A program made the position numbers and the translations under genes. Of a stretch of DNA of 64,000 bases, positions 25,480 through 35,428 are shown piece by piece. Position 1 is the stretch's first letter. Every line of letters starts with the position of its first letter. This DNA comes from Anaeramoeba flamelloides (taxonomy: Eukaryota; Metamonada; Anaeramoebidae), in contig JANTQA010000008.1 in the NCBI GenBank assembly GCA_027625915.1, positions 9,532,501 through 9,596,500 on the forward strand. The letters run 5' to 3'. The notes beneath the pieces are model-generated. The model was given only the letters and a program-made list of their open reading frames with translations, did not search any database and was not told the origin of the DNA.

Positions 25480-25855
25480 CACAAGTGTAAATATAGGTTG
25501 TTGTAAAAAATAGATTGTTTCCAATTTTCAAGATAAATAAAAGAATTCTATGCATTAATCCAAATTTTGGTAATAGTAAATTAAAACATCAGTTTTGATT
25601 TACAAGCTTGAATGGATTTTCAATTGAAAATCGTTCGGTGAACACTAAAACTTTGTTTGTAAAAAGTTTTTTTCTTTAAAATTGAAACATTGGTGTTCGC
25701 GAAACCATTTTTTGATTAAAACTATTAATATCTATTAAGATAATCATAAATTATATTTACTATTACCAAAATTTGGATTAATGCATAGAATTCTTTTATT
25801 TATCTTGAAAATTGGAAAAACTCTATTTTTTACAACATTCATATTTACTCTTGTG
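25480..25855. mobile_element. Foldback MITE, about 376 bp, copy 1
   Basis: This is a long inverted repeat with arms of about 100 bp. It starts CACAAGTGTAAATAT and ends ATATTTACTCTTGTG. The arms also share GAATTCTATGCATTAATCC and its complement. A second full copy lies at 56040-56406 and half a copy at 63445-63545. It has no coding capacity, and no clear target duplication is visible. It ends five bases before another MITE. Confidence 0.8.
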
Positions 25856-25860
25856 AATTA

Positions 25861-26056
25861 CAGCCAGTTTCACTTTTAAGACACAAACTTTTAACTAAAT
25901 TTAATGCACAAAAAAAATCTCAAATTAAAGCACAAAATACAAATTCTAGTAAAAATTAATTGTAAAAAAAAAATTCCAAATTTTGTACCTTAATTTGAGA
26001 TTTTTTTGTGCCTTAAATTTCGTTAAAAGTTTGTGCCTTAAAAGTGAAACCGACTG
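25861..26056. mobile_element. Stowaway/mariner-like MITE, 196 bp, TA-flanked
   Basis: This is a nearly complete palindrome with arms of about 80 bp. The left end reads CAGCCAGTTTCACTTTTAAG and the right end reads CTTAAAAGTGAAACCGACTG. TA dinucleotides flank both ends (25859-25860 and 26057-26058), as expected of Tc1/mariner-type insertion, and the CAGT-like termini fit that superfamily. It is non-autonomous and noncoding. Confidence 0.8.
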
Positions 26057-26149
26057 TATTTTAAACCTCTTTTTTTTTTTACTCTTCATTCTTTTCTTTC
26101 GATCATTTTTCACAAATTCTTAATTTTTTACTTTGACTTTTTTTTTTTT

Positions 26150-26620
26150 TTTTTAGAAAACTAAATTTAGATTCAAATAATTCTGATGACAGTATTTTTA
26201 AGAGATAATTTGAATCAGAAGTTTCAAAATTAGTCAATTAAAAATTCTCTCTTTATCAAATTAAACGAATTTTCATCTAAATTTTAACAATTAACCCCCA
26301 AAAAATTTTTGTTCATATCTTTACATTTTAATTTAGGACACCAATTTTTATTTTTTCTTTTTTATTTTTTTCTTTTATTAGGATAAAAATCATTATTTAT
26401 AATAACATTAATACTAGGTTACTTAAATGTGGTTTTATATTATTTTTTTTACACAATATAATAAATTGAGTTGATATTTGCCTCATTTTTGATTCTGGGT
26501 GGGTCCAAATTTTTGGAATGGGGTTTATTATGAATATTATTTTTTTCAAAAAAAATCTGAATTATGCGCAAGTGGAGATTAAAAAGATATTAAACAAGTT
26601 ATTCTTACACAGGATGAAAC
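26150..26620 (+). repeat. LINE-associated repeat, including decayed RT upstream block
   Basis: Positions 26155-26275 match the block at 54.53-54.65 and 52.43-52.56 kb (AGAAAACTAAATT and CTCTCTTTA). Positions 26340-26530 match 55.03-55.21 kb, which leads into the reverse transcriptase remnant, including CAAATTTTTGGAATGGGG. Coding content beyond this point is lost. Confidence 0.65.
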
Positions 26621-26999
26621 TGAAAATATTTTTCTTTTTGTTGCTGAGCAATTCAAAATAAAAATTGAAATAAAAATATTTAAATAACTTTCTACTTCTA
26701 AATTTGATATCCCATTTTTCTATATGTCCTGAATAAAATTAAGCACTATTTTTTTCTGATTAATATTTTTCGAAATCTATCCTTATAAATTAATTCAATT
26801 AACCACTAAGATAATTTTTTTTAGAATAAAAACACTCTCAAACTTTGAATATCTAAAATAATTTTTGAAATCACGAGTGTACTTTTTTATTTTTTTTTAA
26901 AAAATTGGGGTTGAGAAAAGTTTGAAATCAAGAATAAGTTAATAAACTATTTTTCATAAATTTTTATTCACTTTATAATGTGAATGAGAGTTGTTTTGA

Positions 27000-28920
27000 G
27001 GGTTTATTTGAATATTCCTATCAAAAAAATATTTTCAAATTTTTGGATGAGAATCATTTTTTTCTAATTTTGTAAATTTTAGTTTTGCTTTTTCAAATTT
27101 TTGTTTTTCTTTTGTTTTTCTTTTTCTTGTTTTTTTTTTTTTTTCTTTTTTGATTATTTTTTTTTTTTTTAAAAAATCATGTGGAAAAAAAAAGAGATCT
27201 TCGAAAAGACAAATAATCACTATGAAAATTGAGACTATGTAATGTCTTTAAAAATGGATTTAATTATTCATAAAAAATCTTGTGGTTCAACTTTTTTTCA
27301 GTGAAAGTTCAGTAATAAAAAATCCGAGATGCTCATTTCAAAAATATGACTCACTTTTTTTCAGTTTTGGTTTTATTTTTTTTTAATTTTTAATATATCA
27401 GGCTGTTATATATTTAGAATGACTTAAAAGTGAATTACAAATCATATTTAGTTATTAATTGTTCTTGAATACTAAAGGATAATTATTTTTTTTTCAATTT
27501 ATTATTACAGGTTAGTCACAATTTTTAAAAAAGAGTTTATATTAAATTAGAATAATTTTCCAGAGTGTTTATCTTATTGGTTTAACTTTTTTTTTTTTAT
27601 TTTAACATTTAAAAATAAAAAAAACAGTTGAAGACCAAATTAGTCCCTTTTGACAAAAGAAAATTCTCAGAATTTAGACTTTGTTTTAGTAAATGAGTTA
27701 AAACAAGATATTGTATCTTAGAATATATATAATTCTAATTATAAATTCCATTCTTTTGGCCAAAATGTTTTATAAGTAAAGGATAAATGAAAACTTTATT
27801 TATTTTTATTTTTACATATAGTTTTTTTAATTTTTTTAATATAAAGTATTTGATCAGTTTTCCATTTTTAGTGTTTTTTTTTTTCGTCATAGGGACATAT
27901 ATATAAATATTATTACTGAAGGAAAATTTAGAATAAAAACATATTTTATTAATTGTATTTAACTTTATTTTAATAAAATTCTTTATTCAAAGCAGGTTTT
28001 GAACAATTAAAAAATTAAAAATTGAAGTAAAAATTCTATTAAATTAATAGTTACTCATCAGTAATAGAAATATTATTGGGTTTTGTTGTTAATCAGGGTT
28101 CAATTTTATAAAAAACATCATTTATACTAATTTCTTTAATATTAAGACAAAATTATTGAGGTTCACATATAAATTAATTGGGTTGAAGGATATTTTTTGT
28201 TACTTCATTACAACATGAAGAACATTTCCAAAATTATGACTTCCCAGTAATAATCAATTAAAAAAAGAATATTTATATATATATAAATTATTTCCAAAAA
28301 AGATTGATAATATTTTTTACATTTCATAAAAAATAATATTTGTTAGTGGGTCTTCGTTAATTAATAATACCAAATGAAGTTTGATATTAATACTGATTGA
28401 ATAAATGACTAAGATATTTATTTCAAAATATCTTTGTTGGAAATATATGCAAATAATGAAAACAAAAAAAGCACTTTTTTTGGTGAAAACAATGTACTAA
28501 CAATTTCAATAAAAAACTGGAAATATGGAAAGGGCAAGAATGGTTTTTTGAACAATAAATTGCTGTTATATGTTTTTAATTATATTGGAAAATTTATAAG
28601 ATTAAACCTCTTTTGGGAAAAATGATTTTTTTGATCAAAAAGAAAAAAATAAACATCAATTTTAACTCCTAAAAAATATCAGATAAAATCGTGATCAGAA
28701 ATTTTAATATTTTTTATTTCTGTAATATTTTATATTATATAAAATAATACTTTGAAAATTTTTGAATTATTATAAAGAATCAATAAATTGTAGTTTATGA
28801 TTTTGTAGATGTAAAGACTCTTTTGGAGATGGAGTTTAATAAATATATTTTAAAATAAATTGGCACCTTTTTTTGGAAATAGATAATATAAACTCTATTT
28901 CACCCAAATAAACCCAGCAT
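27000..28920. repeat. Diverged duplicate of MED12 intron DNA, block 1
   Basis: Shared blocks with 41.79-44.40 kb occur in the same order and orientation. One is TTCAGTAATAAAAAAT at about 27312 and again near 42060. Another is GAATTACAAATCATATTTA at about 27433 and 42205. A third is GATCAAAAAGAAAAAAATA at about 28634 and 44150. The 41.8-44.4 kb copy contains the 1.5-kb TIR element, which is absent here. No exon remnant is visible in this block. Confidence 0.65.
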
Positions 28921-29416
28921 AAAATGTGAAATTCACGATTTTTACAAGTTTCAACCAAACTTGGAGGATTACGAAATATGAGAAATAATAGATTTTGATG
29001 TGATTTGAGATTCAACAGGGAAATAACGGAGCAGATTTAAATTAATAATAATTTAAATGTGTAAAATTTATTTCGAAAAGTTATTGTGATGTGTTGATTC
29101 TTTGTCAGTGAATTGTGATTTTAATAAATTTTTTGTTTGTCTTTGAGAAATTTTCTTTTTTTGGTATGTTTTCTTAAGATCTTTAATATTGATTGTTTTA
29201 TTTTTGTAATTTTTCTGTATCTAAAAATATGAGGTAAAATATAATATAGGATTCTATATTTTTCGGATATACATCAGTTATTCGATTTATTATGATCTTA
29301 AAAGTGAATATATTTTCTCATAAAACAGTTTATGAATAAATGAAAAATTTCATATCCAAAATGTGATTAACTATAAAAAAATATTTCAATAACTCATAAA
29401 TGAAGGTTATAATGTC
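28921..29416. other. Intergenic, upstream of tRNA-Asp
   Basis: This is AT-rich sequence between the duplicated block and the tRNA gene. I see no gene, repeat or named promoter element. Confidence 0.4.
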
Positions 29417-29487
29417 TTCCGATTAGTATAGAGGTAGAATGCCTGACTGTCACTCAGGTGGCCGGGGTTCAATTCCCCGATCGGAAG
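29417..29487 (+). tRNA. trnD-GTC: tRNA-Asp (anticodon GTC)
   Basis: The acceptor arms TTCCGAT and ATCGGAA pair fully, with discriminator G at 29487. The anticodon stem CCTGA/TCAGG encloses the loop CTGTCAC with anticodon GTC. The T stem CGGGG/CCCCG encloses TTCAATT. The D arm carries the conserved GG and has one mismatch. The gene is 71 nt with no intron, and CCA is not encoded. Box A (about 29423-29434) and box B GGTTCAATTCC (29466-29476) serve as the internal polymerase III promoter. It is the least AT-rich short segment in the neighbourhood. Confidence 0.96.
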
Positions 29488-29493
29488 TACTTC

Positions 29494-29505
29494 TTTTTTT
29501 TTTTT
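29494..29505 (+). terminator. Pol III oligo-T terminator of tRNA-Asp
   Basis: A run of 12 T starts six bases after the tRNA's 3' end, as expected for RNA polymerase III termination. T runs are common in this genome, so the assignment rests on position. Confidence 0.75.
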
Positions 29506-31189
29506 AAGATACTCTGGATTATCTTTAGATGATAAACCGTTCAAATAATGTAAAATAAGAACGATTAATCCTTTTTTTTTGGAGATCTGTGTTGATTTAG
29601 GATCAATTCAAAAAATAAATTTGTAAAAAATTTTGTTTTTTCAAATTTTTAAATCATCAACATTTTTTGAACAAATTCTTTCATGATCTTGTTCTTTAAA
29701 TAACATATTTAACAGAATTTAGAATAAACTGCTTTAAATTTTATAAATTGAAAAATTTTGCTCAAATTAATTCCAAAATTATCGAAAAAAAAAAAAAATT
29801 ATATTTCTGATTATTTATAAACTCAACGTCATAATTTGACCTTCAAAACCATTTTGTATATTAATATAAGTCACAGAAACCTTTGGGATAATGAAAATTA
29901 AAAATCTTACTATTTTAGCAATGCTTCATAACTCTACTAAAAATTCAACCAAATCCTACAATTTTGTAAAATAGACAAATAATTTTCTCAGTAAAAACTC
30001 ATGATTTAACAAAGACTACAAATGAAATTTACGAATATAAATGTAAAGTTTCATCTCAAAAAGAGCAACAATCTTTTTTAATTTTATTAGTAAAGAAATT
30101 GATTACTATATTTTTTGAGTTTTGGTCTTTAAGGGTCTAGTCATTTACTTAAATATGCACCATACTCAATCGGGTGACCCGAAACCTAGAAAGGGTATTG
30201 TGAAATAGCCCTTCTTTTGGTTGACAAAATTCAAATAACAAAAAAAAAAAATCTCATATTGCATCATCTTTGACAAAATTCAAATAACAAAAAAAAAATT
30301 CTATTGGATCTATTGACAAAAAATTCAACCAAAAAAAAAAAAGTTTGAAAGAGTTCTCAATTTCCCCAAAATCAAAATTTTAAAAAAAAAATTCATCTTT
30401 TCTATTTCCTAATGGTTAAATTTCAATAATTTAAAACAAATTGCGTTCTTGAATATCACAATCAATTTAATTCGATTTAACCCAGTTTGTGGTTATTTTG
30501 TAACTCTCTAAATTTGACCAGTTATAGATTATGTAATATTCTTTCAATAAAAATAACTCATTTGAAAAATGAAAATAAAATAAAAAAAAAAATCACCGAG
30601 ATCTCAAAAAGTTCCAAAGAGCGACACTTCAAAACTGACATAGTTGTTTTTAAAATTGTAATTCAAGACCATTCTAATTGGAAATTGAGTGTCGCTCTTT
30701 GGTGTTTTTTTCTAAAAATGTCCTCATCTTTACTTGTTGATTTTTGGAGATTGATTGTACATCATAGGTTGGTTGGTTTTTGATTAGTGTTAGGTTCTCA
30801 TAAAAATTACTAAAAAGTTTTTACCCATTTCAGATAAAAAAATTTCACGGTAACGACTTCGACCATTAATTGGAAATGTTCGAAAAATTGATTATATTTT
30901 TTTGGTTTATATCAACTCAATTTGTGAGTGATAATAATTATCCAAAGTGTATTTTAATTGATAACTGGATTTACCTTTTTATCCCTTTTGTGGGTATTTG
31001 CATGAAAAACGGTAAAAAATTATCACTTCATTTTCAATTTCCTTATTGAAAATAAGTCACAAATTACAACTTGCTTCTTTGGGAACTCTATTTATTAAAG
31101 AAAAATCCGGAAAAGGAAGTGAAATTTTTTCCCCGTTACATCTCAAATACCAACATATTTAATTATTTTCATTTTGATTTTTTTTTTAT
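29506..31189. other. Intergenic with short tandem repeat and hairpin
   Basis: No gene is supported. A short tandem repeat of the unit start TTGACAAAATTCAAATAAC begins at 30221 and 30270, with a diverged third copy near 30313. A perfect 15-bp inverted repeat, CCAAAGAGCGACACT at 30614-30628 and its complement at 30688-30702, encloses 59 bases. Confidence 0.5.
30614..30702. repeat. 15-bp perfect inverted repeat (hairpin)
   Basis: CCAAAGAGCGACACT and its exact complement are unusually GC-rich for this window and could form a stem with a 59-nt loop. No wider symmetry is evident. Confidence 0.6.
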
Positions 31190-33204
31190 TTGGGATTGCT
31201 GTTATTGTTTTTTTTTTTTTTTTTTTTTAAGGTTATATTTAATATTCATTATGATTATTATTTTTATGATTAATTTAATTTTTAAAAAAATATTAAAAGA
31301 TATATCAAAAAGTTTTTTTTTTTTATTTCAATTTTGAAGTGGCATTAAAGGACTACGTTCCCACCCTTGGGGGCGTTGAGTAATTGTGTTATTTCACTTT
31401 CGCTTCTCAAAAAAAATTTTCACATATAAGAAATTGGACAAAAAAAAAAAATTTTTTTTATGATCTTTAGCTTTTCATGAAGACTATTTTTCTTTTTTAT
31501 TCAATGAAAAGGAAAATTGAAAATAACACAAAAAAATAATAGCAAAAAATGTCTTTTGGGGATTTTCAAGTGCATTTCAAATTTCAGAACACTTCAAACT
31601 TGTAAAAGCAAATTTAAAAAATATGTTGAATAACCCAAGAAAATAGTGTGAGTTCCGAAAGTTGAAATGGAAATTTTAAAATATTTAAATCAAAATTTAG
31701 CATGACCTAACAAGCTAAAACTTGTGAAAAGTGTTGAAATTGTGAAAATGTCACATTTTTTCAAAAAGAAATTCTCCTTAGACAAATATTACTTGGATTG
31801 CATAACTTATTCAAGGGCGATTTTATCGATTATTTCACTATTTTCACCTAAAAAAGCATCACTTAAGGAATAGTAAACCCTCATTAAAATTATTAAAAAA
31901 AAAAATATAAAGTGAGTTGGTTTTGAAGAAATTAGTAATTATTTCAAAAAAATTAGAATTAATTTTGGGATTTTATTAAGAGGGTCAGTATATTTTCCAT
32001 TTTTTGACTACAACCATTTCTGTGAAACCATATCCTTCAAATCGTTTCTTTAGTCAAATACCTTGATATTTTAAAAAATACTAGAGTCGGAATATATACT
32101 AGTATAACAATATTTTCATACCAACAAAAAAAAGGAATTCAAAAAAATGAAAAAATTGATCAACAAAAAATAAATAAAAATCATTTATTTCTTGATCTGA
32201 TCTATAACATTTAACACAATTACTTATTCTTTCTTTGGTTTGGTTTTTAATTCTTTACGAAAATACTTTTGTGTGGTAATATGTTTGATAAACAAATTAC
32301 TTTTTTTCTCTTAAGAATTTCAAGAATGGATTTAAAAATTCTCATTTTCATTTAATTCATCTAATTCTAGTTTTGAATCAGAAAAAAGGATATTTTTTCA
32401 ATTTTTCTTCAGAAATAAAGATCTATTGGACAAATTCATTTGATTTTAGATTTATTTATTTTCCATTAAATCGGAAAACTCAAAATAATTATGAATCTGA
32501 TCGATTTTTTTCTAAAATTTTCAATTATTTCTTTGGGTTGAATCTTTTGTAACATTTTTTTGATTCCGAGAATTCAACCCCTTTATTTTAATTTTTGAAA
32601 TAGTATTCTTTGTTTTGACTTGGTTTGATAAAAATATTTGAAAAAAGAATTTTTTAAGATAAATTTGTCAAAAATAATGTTTTGTAAATAATAATAAATA
32701 GAAATGGGACGACAAATTCAAGTAATGAAATTGTTTGAGTTCATACAAACTAAGAATTGAAAGAAACCAAATCTTAAAAATAAGGCTTTTATCGAATTTT
32801 TTTTTTCATCAATCTTGATTTCAACAAGTTTCTATTTGGAAATATGATCTTTTATGTTTGGTCTTCTAAAAGAAAATATTGATTTCAAATACACACCTTT
32901 TCGGGTCTATTTTTTTAGTTTTACTTTTTTATTAATTTCGCTCGATCGTATAAACACATTTCTAGATCCAAAACCAAATTTAATAAAACTCAAAAATTGA
33001 ATCAAAAAAAAATTTTCAAAAAATCAAAAAATTCAAGATTAAACTCTGAATTACTTTGATTCTCTTTCTTTTCACGAATAGAGCAGCGAATGGTATTTTG
33101 GTTTTCAAAGTTTCAATATCTGATACAACTCAAAACAACTTTTTTCTGTAAGGATAACACAATTAAAAATTTTTCAAAATGGTAAAATGTTCTTACTTCC
33201 TTAA
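31190..33204. repeat. Diverged duplicate of MED12 intron DNA, block 2
   Basis: This matches 48.89-50.40 kb in the same orientation. Shared words include GATTGCTGTTATTG (about 31194 and 48896), TTTGGTTTGGTTTTTAATTC (about 32235 and 49423), TTGATTCCGAGAATTCAACC and ATGGTATTTTGGTTT. About 600 bases at 31320-31920 are extra in this copy. The left edge corresponds to the intron-exon junction of MED12. The right edge coincides with the TTAA foldback element. Confidence 0.75.
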
Positions 33205-33949
33205 GGGATTAGCGTAACCATAGATTTCTCTATAATGAAAATATGTTGTAATTGGGTGTAAATGGTATTAGTGTACCATGGCTCAAATAGCTCTAAAAAA
33301 TCTATTATAAATCTTATTGCACAATAAATTATTACATTTTTTACTTATGTTCACAATTAAAAAATTTCTTTTTGAAAAATTTTTTTTTAATTCCTTTTCC
33401 AAATCTAAAAATAAAAACCCAAAATACAGTATTCCAGTATTTAATAATTTATATTTAGAACCTCCAAAAGTAACTATTTTTAGAATTTTTGAATTTCAAA
33501 GATTAACTCAAGAATCATCAACATGAAAGTACAAAGACTGATTAGTTTTGTTTGCTTTTGATAAGTCTAATTATAGTATCAATATATTTGCATGATTTGA
33601 GAAATAATTTGACAAAAAACTTTATTGGTTAATTATTTAATTTTTAAAAAAAAACGAATTTTTTATTAACTAATCTACATTTCGCCATAAATTTAAGCAA
33701 GATATTTTATGACTTTGTAGTCTGAATATTGATAATTCAATCTTTAAATGTATGGCGAAATGCAGATTTTATTCTGTATTTGTTGGGTTTTTTACTAATA
33801 CATAGATCATTTTTAATTGATGAGATCAACAAATATTACTACTTTTCAATCGATTTTTTAGAGACATTTGAACCACGTAACACTAATGTGGTTACACCCA
33901 ATAACAACATACTTTGATCCTAGGCTTCTCCTTGGTAGATGCTAATCCC
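33205..33949. mobile_element. Foldback element with TTAA flanks, 745 bp
   Basis: TTAA at 33201-33204 and 33950-33953 flank GGGATTAGC and GCTAATCCC. Beyond the first 9 bp the arms stay similar for about 110 bases, with a diverged stretch and then ATATGTTGTAATTGGGTGTA on the left matching the right arm's complement. An inner inverted pair (about 33675 and 33750) reads CATTTCGCCAT and its complement. The TTAA duplication is the hallmark of piggyBac-type insertion. Short open frames inside do not resemble a transposase. Confidence 0.75.
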
Positions 33950-34202
33950 TTAAACCAAAAAAAGATTTTTTGGAAAATGGCTGAGATAATTATGGTGTAA
34001 AGTAATATAAATCTAAACTTTAATTTTTTTTCACCTCAAACCCGAAATTCATTTCTTTTAAACGAATGTTCTGCTGTTTATTTAAATAAATTTGGTTGGA
34101 ATGGAAAAAAAAAAAAAATTGAAGGTTTATTTTAAAAATAATGCAGCAGGGAATATAGATAAATAAAGACAGATAGTCTAAAGTGTAAAAATAACCATTC
34201 GT

Positions 34203-35428
34203 TTAGAATTTGTGGAGAGAAAAGACTATTGACAAAACAACAACTAAAATAATAATAGCAACAATTAAAAGGATACAACACATCTTATTTCGCGATTTTT
34301 TTTGATACTTGTTTGCACCCCTCAGGTTGTCATTTGCATCAATAACTCGTTCACGTGAGGTTTCAACATTATCCGCAATTGTTTCAATGTTTTTTCCTTG
34401 TGTTTGGATCATTCTAATTGAAAAGTTAATACAAAATAGTGTAATAGAAGAAATTAAGAGTTTTGTAAACAGGTAAAAAAGTAAAAAAAGAAACAAAAAA
34501 AAAAAAAGAAGAAAAAGTAACATACGATGCTATGTCTCTCATCATTTCATTAACGTCATTAACGGCAGCTTCAATGTCCAAAATGCCTTCTTCACGTTCG
34601 TTAATAATATCGTTTGTATAATTGATTTGGTTTTGTAATTTCCTATTCATTTTTTCTTCTTCAAGGCGATCGTTATCGAGTAGTGACTGATTTTCGTCTT
34701 CGTCAGAAAACGTGTTTCTATTGTAAAGAAACAATTGTAAAATGGATGATTTTTTTGTTTATTTTAATGAATTTGTTTTTTTATTTATTTTTGTTAATTT
34801 CTCAAAAAAAAAAAAAATCTGTTTTTGTTTATAATGCTATCAACCCAAAAAACCTAAACACTATTTGTGTTCAATTGTAAAAAAATGTGGCTGAGAATTG
34901 ATTTTCAAATAAATTTAAAACTTACGATTCTTTATGTGGAATAAATTCTCTTTGTTTTTTGTCTGATAATTTGCTTATTTGCTTATAGTTTGTTTGGAGT
35001 TCCTCAAAGAAGTTCTCTAATTTTGAGACTTTCATTTTGTTCTATTGAAAAAAAAATAAAAATAAAAGAACAAGTTCCAAACATAAGCCAATTAAAGAAA
35101 AAAACACAACCTGAAAAAAAAATAGAAAAAAGAAAAAAATTACCTCTTTTGAGGTATTTTGTTTCAAAACTTTCCAGTCTTGTTTAGTTTGCTTAATTGA
35201 ATTGTTAATACTGTTTGTGAGATTTGAGATGTTTTTACGATGCATTTCTGTATCGTTATTGCGACCAATTATATTTACGAGTTGTGTTAATTGATTGATA
35301 TTTTGAGCAATAAGATGAATGTTACCAACAATTTTTTCATTTAGTATTGAAAACTTGTCTTTTGGTTTGGACTTTTCTTTTTTTTTTGTAAAACCAGAAG
35401 ATCCGTCGAGTTGTTCTTGGAAACTCAT
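34203..35428 (-). CDS. Qa-SNARE, syntaxin-7/12 (Pep12) type, four exons
   Basis: This is a membrane-anchored t-SNARE that drives fusion at endosomes. Exons 35428-35144, 35041-34926, 34717-34526 and 34413-34203 join in frame to 267 aa, the typical length of the family. Introns are 102, 208 and 112 nt with donors GTAATT, GTAAGT and GTATGT. The N-terminal half (residues about 20-130) forms the Habc three-helix region. The SNARE motif begins near INEREEGILDIEAAVNDVNE, and its zero-layer glutamine is Gln203 in MIQTQGKNIETIADNVETS. YQKKSRNKMC leads into one membrane segment (about 242-261), and only a short luminal tail follows. The YQKKSR motif before the anchor and the HEQG-like block favour syntaxin-7/12/Pep12 over plasma-membrane syntaxins. 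The zero layer and anchor are intact. Confidence 0.93.

Noticed and set aside
30487-30783. 98-residue plus-strand open frame
   Set aside because: It runs through the perfect hairpin, has no similarity to known proteins and no start context.
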